Shown: in pieces, positions 49,055 through 60,415 of the stretch | Position numbering within the stretch: position 1 is the stretch's first letter | How the letters are laid out: every line of letters begins with the position of its first letter | Assembly: GCA_963920765.1 (NCBI GenBank) | Contig: OY987245.1 | Span: 12,230,727-12,294,726 of the forward strand | DNA from: Ulota crispa | Lineage: Eukaryota; Streptophyta; Bryopsida; Orthotrichales; Orthotrichaceae | Length of the DNA stretch: 64,000 nucleotides | Direction of reading: 5' to 3' | Translations under genes and position numbers: made by a program | The notes under the pieces: generated by a model | What the model was told of the DNA's origin: nothing | Database searches by the model: none | Seen by the model: the letters and a program-made list of their open reading frames with translations, nothing else

Positions 49055-49867
49055 GAAAGTAAATACCTGTTACTCCGAATGCAAATTAAACCTCTCAGCA
49101 TCTCAAGCGGTAACGAACATACCAAAACTGTCAGCAGTTTCTGAAGTACATTGACAACAGATAAACAATGACGGTACCTTTGAAATTGATGAATCTGCAA
49201 CTTAGTATGTCTGAAGAGCAGTTTTAGACACAACTCGTTGCTTCAGCAGAGTTTGGCCCAGATCAACTTCTAAGACCGATGAGGCTACTCGGAGTTGAAC
49301 TGAAAGTATTCAGCTCCTGGAACACAATACTAGATCGAGTTTCTGTGACTAGTCCTGCATAAGAAATCAACTACTAGGCCGAATGAAAAGAAGCACACAG
49401 TGTGCAAGGAGGCTGGCTTATACGCAAGTTATGTACACCAGCTACTTACATCAGATGTTGTCAAGCTGTGTGATCTACAAATATTGCGGAGAATCGCAAA
49501 AATACTTGTAATCGTCAAGAGGACCAATGAGCCGGTGACTACATTCTCCAGAATCTCATGATCACCATTCCAACTTCGAGTCCGTGTCCAGTAGCATGCG
49601 CACACCGAAGTAGCGTCTAATAAGATTCACCAAGGATTAAAAAATATACATATATTCCAAGGTGTTATCCACTACTATTGAAGTTAGTAACTGAAAAGTT
49701 GATACCATTCCACATGGAGTCTCACTGGAAGGGCAGCTGGAAAGTAGAATGGCGGGAGGGAATAATAGCGACGGATGTGTTCCAAGCTTACCGAAAGTCA
49801 TTGTCTTCAAACTGAGCTTCAAAAAATGTTTGTCGAAATCATTTATACCGGACCTGGATACATAACA
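49055..49867. other. Upstream region of the PLGG1-like gene
   Basis: Composition is close to balanced and no gene is recognised. It probably holds the promoter and possible 5' leader exons of the minus-strand PLGG1-like gene. No convincing TATA box was identified. Confidence 0.4.
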
Positions 49868-50260
49868 TTCAGTAGCCTGAAGAGAGGCTGCCTTTCCCTC
49901 TCTTCAGGTATCATCCACAAATTTCATCATGACAATAAAACACAATAAATAAAAAGTTTTCATCCACAAATTTCATCATGACAATAAAACAAAATAAAAA
50001 AAAAGTTTTTTTTTTATTTTTTTTTTTATTTTTTAAATTTAAATTTTCTGACATGGCTAGCCCCCACATCAACGTATATGCACTAAACTGAGCCTTTCTT
50101 TCATAAACTCTTTGACAAATTCAACCATGTGTCCTCTTAGTTACTAATGGGTGTGGAATGTTCCACACTCTTTCATACAGCAAGATGAAAGAGTGTGGAA
50201 TATTCCACACTCTTCATCTGTAGGGAGGGCAGGCATAATGAGCGCTACTAAATGTTATGA
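49868..50260. mobile_element. MITE with ATAACATTTAGTAGC termini (copy 2, inverted)
   Basis: The ends 'ataacattcagtagc' and 'gctactaaatgttat' are inverse. It contains two palindromes of the GTGTGGAATATTCCACAC type and, where copy 1 (24964-25236) has an ATT microsatellite, a 47-bp tandem duplication ('catccacaaatttcatcatg') and a long T-rich tract. Confidence 0.75.
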
Positions 50261-50279
50261 TAGTCTTGCTGCCATAAGT

Positions 50280-50534
50280 GCCAAACTCGATATTTGTTAA
50301 TTTGGGAAAAATTGTACATTTTGGGACTTTCAAAATTTGATATGAAGGTTTTAGGTGGCCTCCTAAAACCTACACGTGTCCTCACCTGAGAGGAGGAATT
50401 TGCGAGGGAAATACTCTTACTGGCTCAGATTGAATTTAATACCTTTGAATCTGGTTTAAAGTAACTTTTTGGGTTTCAAGTGGAATACAAAGTAGGACAC
50501 CTATTTTTCCCAAATTAACAAATATCGAGTTGCC
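50280..50534. mobile_element. MITE, CTCGATATTTGTTAATTTGGG ends
   Basis: Left 'actcgatatttgttaatttg' pairs exactly with right 'caaattaacaaatatcgagt'. It is the best-preserved copy of the family found in PLGG1 introns 1, 2 and 8. Confidence 0.8.
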
Positions 50535-50659
50535 ATCCATATAAATCAATATGTGTTTACCTTTCAACCATTTATGAAATTATTACAAGAAGACCAAGAA
50601 CAGATGTTATTATTAACCTTTGGACTTAGAGAATGTCGCACTTGCAAAGGATCTAATAA

Positions 50660-50821
50660 CACTAGAAGAAAAACAGCAATAAACAACTAAGTAACTTAGT
50701 TGTTGTGCAGTTATTGTGACCATATGTGACCATATAACAATTATGAAACAACTACATATGGTCACAATAACTACACAACAACTAAATTATTTAGTTGTTA
50801 CTTGCCATTGTCCTTCTAGTG
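50660..50821. mobile_element. Non-autonomous CACTA MITE with TAA target duplication
   Basis: Begins CACTAGAAGAAAAACAGCAA and ends with the inverse, TTGCCATTGTCCTTCTAGTG. It is flanked by TAA on both sides (50657-50659 and 50822-50824). The body is almost a complete palindrome ('aacaactaagtaacttagttgtt', 'tgaccatatg'). Confidence 0.88.
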
Positions 50822-51163
50822 TAAGGTAGGAATACCATAAATAGTTACCCCCTCCCCTTGTACTTGGATAGTAGACTATTCTGAAATCAACAATAGCCAG
50901 CTCGGAAAAAGATTTTGAAAATTTGGAAAAAGATACTATTTTCTCACATTTGATTGGTTTACACCTATTTTAGAATAAGGTTCTAGAGGTAACCATCTAA
51001 GATACACCTAAAATATTCATTTTTAAGTAAAAAAAACTATTTTTTTTACATTCTTCTTTAATCTTACTTCTGCACAAATTGAGCTTAATTTCTCAAAAAA
51101 CTCTTAATATCTTATCAGGCTAAGTGGCTTATTTTAACCGTTTATGGTATTCCTACCTTATCT
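50822..51163. mobile_element. TAAGGTAGGAATACC MITE (copy 3)
   Basis: Ends TAAGGTAGGAATACCATAAA and the complement of ATAAGGTAGGAATACCATAA. It begins in the very triplet used as the 3' target copy of the adjacent CACTA MITE. Related to 33355-33675 and 37591-37907. Confidence 0.7.
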
Positions 51164-51173
51164 CTCTCAGAAG

Positions 51174-51502
51174 GAAATCCACAACATACTCTTGTTTCAC
51201 AGCAAAGCGACAAATATGACGGGCACACGGCGGCTGTAATTTGCCATTTGGCTGTGACAGGCAGACTCTCAGATGCCACATGGCCAGAAGAATTCGCAGC
51301 AGTGAGCTGGCAAGAAGGTGGAGGGATCCCGAAGGCGAATGGGAGCACATTGCTGATGGATGGAGTACTTTTAGAGACGCCAATGAGGAGGAGGGCTACC
51401 GAATCAGGATGGAAGGATAAGGATATCTCTGAATCGATTTCATCGCTTACCAGGAGCATTGAACCCTACCACTTTGCTGCCTACACTGAATATTGCATTT
51501 AG
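51174..51502 (+). CDS. Open exon-like frame of unknown function
   Basis: I do not recognise the product. A frame of about 108 codons runs to a TAG at 51500-51502 and includes SDKYDGHTAAVICHLAVTGR and ATWPEEFAAVSWQEGGGIPK. It is preceded by a good acceptor-like tract (TCTCTCTCAG, at the border of the MITE ending at 51163), and its G+C is higher than its surroundings. ATG-less at the left; an internal alternative start (TTG/GTG) is not credible. The minus strand is also open over the same span, so the strand is not certain. Confidence 0.35.
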
Positions 51503-52175
51503 GTTGCCCCACACTAATTACTCGACATTCTACACTATTTAAATATTTACTGCTACTACAATATTCTTCATCATTAATTATTAATTATTAATTATTAATT
51601 ATTGTAATAAATAGTTTTTAAAAGGTTGAGCAACAACAATAAAGCTCTAAAACAACAAAATAACTGCTTCCAAGTTGTAGACCATGTGAAATCTAAATAT
51701 TTAGAGAGTTGTTTGCACTTCCAAGTGGCCAAATGATGAGTCATGAGATAACTTATCATGGTAAGGCAACCTAATTGTCAAGACAACCTAAATGCAATAT
51801 TCTGTGTAGCTTGCTCGGTCAAGACGATACCTCTGAAACAAAGCTGAGGTAAGCTTACATTCCGTGCTGTAAAGTGAACCTGAAATTGGCCGGCCTGCCA
51901 GCCGGTATTCTGTGCTGTTTTTTTATCAACCAGGCATTCAAATAGTTAGGCGCCTCTGCAACTTGATTACGGAATATTTTTGTTTGAGGATCAGCGGCAG
52001 GTTGACGAAATCACATGACTTTTTTGTTCATCAATCTGATTCGACGCAGCATCTGGATTATTTACTTGGACAATCTGTTTGCGTCTAGGTTTAGATCAAG
52101 TACCTTTAGTTTTGGCATACCGAGATCGTGGTTGCGAAGATCACAAATCTTCGCTTCGAACTGTGAGGTGACGGC

Positions 52176-52802
52176 AAATGCATAGAAATCTGCGGCAGAT
52201 GCTGGTGATTTTACAACACATTAGAGTTAGATTGATTGATTACTGATTCAATTAAAAGCCTGCTGAGCAAGATCATACGTTAATCAAGATTCTGTCGAAT
52301 TAGGCAACTATCTAATCAAAGGATTTGATCTTTCGACAATCTGTGACGTCCATTGTTCGATGGCATCCAAATTGAACAGAAACGCAAATTCGAGTATTAC
52401 GAAACAAATAATTGTAAATTGATGCTATATATCGACATCTCGCAATTTGATCTGGAGCTGGACATGATGTCAATTAGAGAAGGTGGACAAATGCATAGGA
52501 ATCTGCGGCAGACGCTGGTGATTTTACAATACATCAGAGTTAGCTTGATTGATTAGCGATTCAATTAAAAGCCTGATGAGCAAGGTCATACGCTAATTTC
52601 AGATTCTGTCGAGTTAGGCAACTATCTAAACAAAGGATCCGATCTTTCGATGATCTGTGACGTCTAGCGTTGGATGGCATCCGAATTGAACAGAAGCGCA
52701 AATTTGAGTACTGCGAAACAAGTAATTACAAATTGATGCTATTTTTTGACCTCTCGCAATTTGATCTGGAGCTGGACATGATGTCATCAATTACAGAAAG
52801 TG
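52176..52802. repeat. Tandem duplication, 313-bp unit, two copies
   Basis: 52176-52488 and 52489-52802 are direct copies that differ at scattered positions, mostly by substitution. Shared words include 'ctcgcaatttgatctggagc' and 'ggacatgatgtca'. On the plus strand both copies encode a similar short peptide (IEQKRKFEYYETNNCKLML and IEQKRKFEYCETSNYKLML). On the minus strand, just outside the left unit (about 52080-52210), the frame MPKLKVLDLNLDAN resembles a leucine-rich repeat. Confidence 0.9.
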
Positions 52803-53146
52803 GAGAAGAACTACTACAGGCTCCGGACTTCAAAGGAGCATTACGCACCTGTGAAGACTTTGACACTAACATAAGTCTGCGCGAGTTCTTCATAAGAAAT
52901 TTTCACTCACTCAAATAGCTCTGAAGACTATTCTTGGTCGCCTGTTGGCCGTAATCACGTGCAGGAATACAACTGCATTTCTGATCAACACGCCTTATCG
53001 ATTCATTAGCAGTTTCTAATCAAATAGAAATACATCGATTAGCAACTTATCTCGCGCCTGGTGAATGCAATTTCTTGAGTTCCTGTACGACATCGCCATC
53101 TTCCAATTTCAGACGCCGTAAGGAACTATTGCCATATCTCTTCAAT

Positions 53147-53330
53147 TTCTGCAAGCACCGGCCATTCTTTCAAGCATCCAATCGCATCATACATAAGAAT
53201 TTGTTCATATCAGTCAAGAAACAAGACTTCTGCAAGCACCGGCCATTCTTTCAACATCCAATTGCATCATACACATGAATTTGTTAATATCATTCAAGAA
53301 ACAAGACTGTTTTAAGCACAGGCCGTTGTC
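53147..53330 (+). repeat. 80-bp tandem repeat, about 2.3 copies
   Basis: Units starting at 53147, 53228 and (diverged, partial) 53308, with 'ttctgcaagcaccggccatt' exact in the first two. Confidence 0.9.
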
Positions 53331-53781
53331 AAGTTGAATGATGCTCTATCTAACTTCTTCGGATGGTGTTGAGGTTTAGAAATGCATAAGAAAAACTCCT
53401 GCAGTAAAGCACGGCATGGTGGCAGTTCGTAGAGAGACGGCACTTGATCCAGAGGAAACCTTCGGATGTAAGATCTGAGATAATGCAAGGATCGTGACAC
53501 CCTAATCCTTCAACAAAGGTTTCATACTTATGTGATATACCTAAAGCTACATGTTGGTGTCCACCACATAATGGTGGATTACAAAACCGAGGAAAACTAT
53601 TAACTAAAGAAAGATTTTCTAGTAAGTTACGAGGAGATGCTGAAAGGCATTGAAGATTTGAAGAGGATTTGAATTGGACGATGAGCAGGAACCTGCAACC
53701 AAGTAATAAATTTCTCTGACATAAGCAGGCGTTGAAGGTTCTGACTGACTAAGCGACAATGCTGCAATCCATAGTAAAGTT

Positions 53782-54441
53782 TTAACCCCTGAGCGCTCAG
53801 CCCGATTTCACCAAAATCAGCCTTTTCAGAGACCTACAACTTTGGTGCATCATATCTCAGCTAATCAGATGATCCACAAAAATTGACCATTGAAAATAGT
53901 GGAACACCTACTTGGAAAACAGCTTCCAAATTTTGGGAACAATTGACCGTGGGAGATGAGAGATTATAACATTTGATCAAACAACATGTGATGGTAGAAT
54001 CTCATTTTTTGGCACGTAGTTGCTATTTATTGATTTTTACAAAATTCTATAAGCCCTTGATTCATCTCAAATTTTGTGAGTAGTAAGAGTAGATGTGAAT
54101 GCACGCATATGCAAATTATTGAAGATTGTACTTTTTTGAATGCTAAGCTTTAGGACTTCAACAAAACACATTGCAAGGAAGTTTACAAGGGAATTTGACA
54201 AATTGTAACATCTAAGTGCTACCCTAAACCTCACCTTGTATTGTATTCCATACAATGAAGGCACCCTAGGTACTTGTACAACATTTGATTTGACTTGCCA
54301 TTACTCCACTTGCATGGACCACTTGAATACCTTACTAATTGTAGTTTACAACAAAGTTAAAAAATTAGATCTTGTCTTACAAAAACGCTCATTTAAATCA
54401 GGTGAGGCCATATTATGGCCTTGGGGGAGCTTAGGGGTTAA
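53782..54441. mobile_element. TTAA-flanked element (CCCCTGAGCGC ends)
   Basis: Left TTAACCCCTGAGCGCTC, right GAGCTTAGGGGTTAA. TTAA is present on both sides. The interior (660 bp overall) has no recognised coding frame. Its left end matches the 58915-59163 element. Confidence 0.6.
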
Positions 54442-55658
54442 ATTATGGTAGGACCATCCATTCCCAATCATTTAAGCTCCTACAGGACAGCACATTTGAG
54501 CAACAATGCAGCGCAAGTTTTTCTTTGGTGGCTTCGTACAAAATATTTCAACACAATTTTTTTTGGAAATTTTCACATAAAATTGAGTTATATACAAACT
54601 CTGAAATGCATAAAGTGTTTGGAACCCATGCATAATCGCTAGACTCTCTTAATCCCGATCATAGCCAAAATACTTCTTGCTCACTATTTCCTACTTTTTT
54701 TTAGACACAGGTCATGTTTCTCATTTATCTTAATCTTAAAAAGAGAAAAAATACACATTCCAAAGGCTTGAAAATAGGCTAATTGGAAACAATACACACC
54801 CTAGAAGTTGGGAATAGAACCCCGGTTAAGAATGGGCGGCTCTACCTTATAGTTCTGTTTGTCTCTCTGATAAGCATAAGCTCTCTCACATGCATTTGCT
54901 TGAAACTGATTTTTTCTTTGTCTTGTCAACCAAATGTTACACAAGCATGGCAATTCGGAAATCACGAGTGTGGAGGTAAGGGTAGCCAAAAACTGAAGGA
55001 TGGTTTGAGGTTTACGAGGATATAAGCTTAACATAAGGAGAGGCATATCAATTTTCATAACACATTAGAAAAAATATGAGCTTTCCACAAGACCCCTAAG
55101 AAACCCTCTCAAGGGGTCTCCTTAATTGTTTTAATTTGTATTTTGGAGTAATAAAAATTCCTTACACCTACTATGCTTTTGACTACAATCATGGCTCACA
55201 TTGGCATGTCCAATTTTCATTGAGCGTCACAATTACATGTACATATTACCATGGTCCTTTTTCTCTATATTAAAATCTTTAATTTAGTACTTGTGAGGGT
55301 AACATTAGTTATGATTGTGTACAATTGTAGGAGAATAATTAAGAAATTGTGACATAGTACTAGATTGCCATTTTCTATTCATAATTTTTGTGATGTACAA
55401 TAGGAAAGTCATAGAAGGTAAAGACACTTCACACACGCTTTTAATGTACCTGGCCTAAGCTCAATAAATGTTAAGAGTGTCAACTCTTAAGGGCCTTCTG
55501 GAGAGTTCATATTTTTTCTAAAGTGGGGATGCTCTATAGATGTGATGACTTTCTTTTCAACTCTTAGTTGATTAACCATTGAGGTTATGGTCGGTAGTAC
55601 ACTCTTTACACTCTGGTGCCTAAGCATGTTGCTACTTGCTACTTATATTTCTAAAAGA

Positions 55659-55975
55659 AAATTACAAATAGGGGCACAAAAACCAAGAATATTACATATA
55701 AAGATACAATTTCAAACTAACTACACATAAGGGTATTGTCTCAAAACTTATTTACTAATTTTTTAATCATTTAGGCTTGATTTGGAGAAGCCTTTTAGGT
55801 TTATAAAGTTAATTAACATTTTATATGACGTACCTTCATTAACCAAAGTCCAAACCAAAAATTTCACAAAAACTTGCAAATTATTATTATTAAACTATGC
55901 CCCTACTTACAATTATTTTGAAACTTTAACCCTATGTGTAATATTTTTCATTTTTGTGCCCCTCTTTGTAATTTC
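55659..55975. mobile_element. MITE with AAATTACAAATAGGGGCAC ends (copy 2)
   Basis: Left AAATTACAAATAGGGGCAC pairs with the complement of right 'gtgcccctctttgtaattt'. Inner motifs are shared with the copy in PLGG1 intron 3 (46300-46735). Confidence 0.75.
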
Positions 55976-56188
55976 ACCTATAATAAACACAGGTGGATAC
56001 AAAAACAAGAGAAGTCATACGATTGATTGAGTTTTGGTGCCTTTCTAAAGTTCATTTTCATACGTATCATATATTTAGGAAGGATCGATAACGTTTGAGT
56101 CCAAAACCAATACTATTAGGAATGAGAATATGATCTCTTGTGTCTTTGGAACAAGACTACTTGTACACAAATCATTCTTTACTATATA

Positions 56189-56710
56189 TTCCCTCCGTTC
56201 CAAGATGATTGCCTTGTTTTTTATTGCAACATTTTTGCAGTATATTCATTGACTATATTAAAAACAACATGATTCATCATGTGAATCCCAAATTCAGACT
56301 ACAAGATTCAATGAAGCTAATTGCATGAGCTTGGCAGTTTTATTTATAAGTTGAACACAAGAAAGATTCCATATGACTGGACAACACTATTTCATGAGCG
56401 TAAAATTGGTGACCCCATGAGTGGTGAACCAAGATTTTGTGAGCAAGAACCAATTTTGAGCTTAAAATCAATGGAAAAGCTTTAAAATGGGCAAGTTTTT
56501 CAAAAGATGAACATCTATAATACACAATAATCATGCCCTATGTACACGTTTCTAGGTGAAATTTCATATTTTGACAAAAATCTAGGCTCACGGCTCATGT
56601 ATCCCTGCTCATGAATTAGCATTCCCTCATATGCTCATATGACCTACTCATAACTAATAAAAAAAAAAATTGAAGATTGCATGTGAACAATCATTTTGGG
56701 ATTGAGGGAG
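56189..56710. mobile_element. Stowaway-like MITE
   Basis: Left TTCCCTCCGTTCCAAGATGA; right, complement of TCATTTTGGGATTGAGGGAG. TA on both sides (56187-56188 and 56711-56712). At 522 bp it is long for a Stowaway. Confidence 0.8.
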
Positions 56711-56934
56711 TATTGTCTTTAGAGTATTATAATTTTTCAACTTCTCAATTTACATAATCCTACAAGTTTCTACAAGTTTCTAACTAGTTTCCACAAGTTT
56801 CCACAAGTTTCTCATTATGATGAGGCACTTATTTTTGCATTCTTGTCACCTTCCTTTTTTGTTCAAAGCTTATATTTCTTGTTTTGTGGTTTCATTATAG
56901 AAAGCTGCATGTTGGAGGGATTTTGGTGTACATT

Positions 56935-57076
56935 CACTAGTAGCAAATATGTCCAGATCAAGTAGTCCTAATCAACTTTATCACGCCCTAATCAACACTT
57001 CTATGCTCAAAATATCCTAATCAAGACGTCCAAATCAACACAATACTGTTGATTTGGGTCTTGTTTTCTTGTAGTG
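56935..57076. mobile_element. Non-autonomous CACTA MITE with ATT target duplication
   Basis: Begins CACTAGTAGCAAATATGTCC and ends GGGTCTTGTTTTCTTGTAGTG (inverse-type terminus). ATT lies on both sides (56932-56934 and 57077-57079). At 142 bp it contains three 'cctaatcaa' motifs. Confidence 0.8.
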
Positions 57077-57365
57077 ATTTCTAGGAGATTTTCTTGTGTG
57101 GGAGAGGTTTTTCGGGAGGTTGCGTTTTTTTGGTTTGGGGAACAAGTTGCGGTGTAAGTTATGGCGGACACAATCTGGCAATTGCGTTAAGACTTATTAC
57201 GGTGCTGCATTAAAAAACAAGACTGAAGCTGTGGAGGTAGATTTCGTTTCTACGGAGGTACAAAAGGATGGCGGATCACTTATCAAATGAATTTCTTAAG
57301 AAAATTTTGGAGATGGAGTAAATACTGGAAGACGTTGAAGGGAATTTGAAAATTAAAACTAGTTA

Positions 57366-57947
57366 CTCCCTCAGTCCCATTATAAAGCTTCAAGAAACTT
57401 TTACATGAGGGATTAGCTGTCTTTTTAGTCATTAGGCTAGAGACAAATGCATTCTAGAATCAATATACCACCTACCAAATATCTGTAAAATTTTAAGTTT
57501 TTGTGTTGTTGTTTAGACACCCAAACTTCATGCAAAAAGTATCATATTTGTGCATAGTTTGAGAAGGCTGCCGGTTCCTCATTATTTTAGTTTTTGTATT
57601 AATGACACATGCGTTCTAGAATCAATATACCGTTTACCAAATGACTGCAAAATCTCCAGCTTTGATGTTGTTGTTTGGGCACGCAAATTCCATGCAAAAA
57701 GTATCATATTTGTACATGTTGCTAGCTCCTCGTTATGGATGATTTAAAGATTAGTAGCAACAATGGTACCTCATATGGGCAAGGCCAAGTTTGTTAGGAG
57801 AGGAATGCTCTTGAATTGCTTAACTTGCCCCCATGAGATCATTGGACATAACAAACTCTTTCTTAGCAATTGAAATCAGCAAAAGGGAGCTTCGTAGTGG
57901 GACAAGAACTATGCCTAGTTATGAGCTTTATATTGGGACAAAGGGAG
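57366..57947. mobile_element. Stowaway-like MITE with internal 162-bp duplication
   Basis: Left CTCCCTCAGTCCCATTATAA; right, complement of TTATATTGGGACAAAGGGAG. The left flank is TA and the right TT. Inside, a segment starting at 57449 is repeated from 57611 ('ttctagaatcaatatacc' and 'atgcaaaaagtatcatattt' in both). Confidence 0.7.
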
Positions 57948-58914
57948 TTGAATTTAAAACCACAAGAGTTGTCAAATTCTCTTGAGAAAGCTAGCAATGA
58001 GCTTCAGATTGCAAAAGCACCTCATTTAATAACAAGTTGCAAGGAAATGGATTTTGGAAGCCTACAAGTCATAAACAAGTGCCTACTACAAAAAACTTTT
58101 GAAAATTTCATCAACAATTCAATAATGCTTTAAAAAATATGATTTTTTTTGTTACATTTTACATCTTTCTCTTTTTCTGAAAATTAAGCAAAAATCTTCC
58201 TATCTCAAAAAGCCTATGAAAAAGGCAGACCACCCCTTAAAGTGGCAGTTTTAGAGCATACTATCTTAGAGTACCACATTGGTTTTGGAGAAGAGTGAAT
58301 GTTGTGTTATCCTCTTCAACCAGAGTTTATATGATTCACAAAACATTACTCTAACACTCCAATCATTGATCTAAATGATTGTGTTCTGACATATGTTAAC
58401 CCCTAAAGAATGTTGCTTACCAAAAGTGTTGGTTGTATTCATACAAGGACCATTTAGTACTTAAAAAAATGACTTTATGACAAATGTCAAAAATTTCCCA
58501 AAAAATTCTAATTGACCAGTAGTATGTTTAAGACTTGTATTAAAATTTACAGCTCTAATGAATTTCATGTACTACCCAAATACCTCATCTATATACAACA
58601 CATGAGAGCGTCTACAATACAGCAACATCCTTTAGGGACAGACAAGACATCATTATGATCAATTAATCAAATGATTGAGGAACTTCACTGATTATTTTAA
58701 AATGTGGTCACTTCCACTGGAGCTGAAGCCGAAGGAGACTGGATCAAACATCGAACCGTAGTGGAAGGTACATAATCCACTGGCCATGGGTTTCATAGCA
58801 AATAACTTAAAAGAGGTACTGTAAGGCAAATCTTTGATCATTCTCGAAGGTACTTAATGAAAAGTAGTCAAAGAGAATATGATGGACCAGCAATTGATGG
58901 CGGCTATGGAGGAA

Positions 58915-59163
58915 TTAACCCCTGAGCGCCCATAGTTGAAACGAAAGAAGCCTGACTTGTGTGCAATCAAAGTGCCCCTCAGGACTGAATAATACAATTC
59001 ACAAGATCTGACCATATGAATTGTTAGTGGAAAGAGTTTCCATCATGCTGGGCTTGATTGGAAGTTGTTTCACCAGATGTGCAATGAGATTATAATGGTC
59101 AAAATTGAGTTGACCCAGCTTTTTGAGCAATAGTATACTGCCGCCCGAGCGCTTAGGGGTTAA
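58915..59163. mobile_element. TTAA-flanked MITE (CCCCTGAGCGC ends), compact copy
   Basis: TTAACCCCTGAGCGCCC at the left; GAGCGCTTAGGGGTTAA at the right. The 11-bp inverted ends CCCCTRAGCGC differ at one position and both sides carry TTAA. At 249 bp with no coding frame, it is the clearest member of this family in the window. Confidence 0.75.
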
Positions 59164-59606
59164 ACATGAGGTTGTTGACTACCTCTCTTTCACCAAAGTG
59201 AAAGATTGGTCATTCATAAACCATATATACTGTATTCAGAAGTTGCAAATCTACAATGAGCACCCTAAGCTTCGGTATTACTATAAGTAGTTTCTTGTAC
59301 CCTCAGGATACATTCACTTGGTGTTTAGAGAAGTATTGGCAATGTGAATGCAGTTTAAAGGTGTGTCAAGATGCATTAAATTTTTCTGTGCCACTACCAT
59401 TCTTAGTATCAAGTGTGAACTTACCCCAAGCTGGCCTCTCATTAATATGTAAATGCTCAACCAGAGTTAGACTATCAAAGCACCTTTGAGAGTATTATTT
59501 CGCTAAATTTATTGTAGTTTGCTTCTAAAATTAGGTTCAGAATCTAAATGAAATTAGGTGTCTAAAAGTATGTTCACACTTGATGTTAGGAGGGATATTA
59601 GCATAA

Positions 59607-60319
59607 TTAACCCCTAAAGGACCACTTGTCCCTATGGGGGACAAATGGGATTTTGGGCATGTGCATATGGCTAAACTACTTTGTGTAATTTGGAAGATGG
59701 GGAATTCAAAGATCTGTGTAGTCATCTAGTTTTTTCCTCATTCTAACATTTAATGAAGAAGTTAAAAATGAACTTATGAGAATTTTAATTTGGCGGGCAG
59801 CCCAAAAACTTCTTTAAAATTTTCATTTTTTTAAAATAAAAATTTGAGGTTAGTTCTTTAGACTTACATATATTTGGGAAGCTTTGAATCATTCAATTCT
59901 AATCAATGAGAGGAAAGTTATGAGAAGTTTTAGTTTGCTTGCAGGCATAGTTTTGAGGTTTTTCACACCTATCCGCAAACTAAAACTTCTCATAACTTTC
60001 ATCTCTTTGATTAGAATTGAATGCTTCAAGCTTCCCACATATATGTAAGTCTAAAGAGCTAACCCCAATTTTTTATTTTTAAAAAATGAAAGTTATAAAG
60101 AAGTTTTTGGGCTGCCCGCCAAACTAAATTTCTCATAAATTCATTTTTAACTTCTTCAATAATTGTTGGAATGAGGAAAAAATTAGATGACCACACATAT
60201 TTATGAATTCCCCATCTTCCATAAAAGTTTCAAAAAATTACACAAAGTAGTTTAGCCATAAGTACATGCCCAAAATCCCGTTTGTCCCTCGTAGGGATAA
60301 GTGGTCCTTTAGGAGTTAA
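59607..60319. mobile_element. 713-bp foldback with TTAA flanks (CCCCTAAAGG ends)
   Basis: TTAACCCCTAAAGGACCACT at the left pairs with AGTGGTCCTTTAGGAGTTAA at the right. Arms of nearly 350 bp (59607-59955 and 59975-60319) are almost exact inverses, with shared words such as 'ggcgggcagcccaaaaactt' and 'gtttgcttgcaggc'. The half-element at 27631-28562 is related to one arm. Confidence 0.8.
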
Positions 60320-60415
60320 TGTACTCCAAAGGTGTGTCCAAATGCATCTAATTTCCCTTAGCTACTACCACTCTTAACACCAAGTGTAAACATACTCTAA
60401 GAATCCCTTTCAAAG

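Larger units (their letters stand above)
51900..53720 (-). pseudogene. Possible decayed gene (weak leucine-rich-repeat resemblance)
   Basis: Stretches of the minus strand are open and less AT-rich than the flanks. At about 53700-53369 an ATG-less frame of about 110 codons reads a Cys-rich peptide (SFPRFCNPPLCGGHQHVALG, CHDPCIISDLTSEGFLW). At 52210-52080 the frame reads FEAKICDLRNHDLGMPKLKV then LDLNLDAN, like one leucine-rich repeat. In another frame 53500-53312 reads FPLDQVPSLYELPPC. These pieces are in different frames and are separated by tandem duplications. I regard it as a broken gene or gene fragment of unknown family. Confidence 0.25.
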
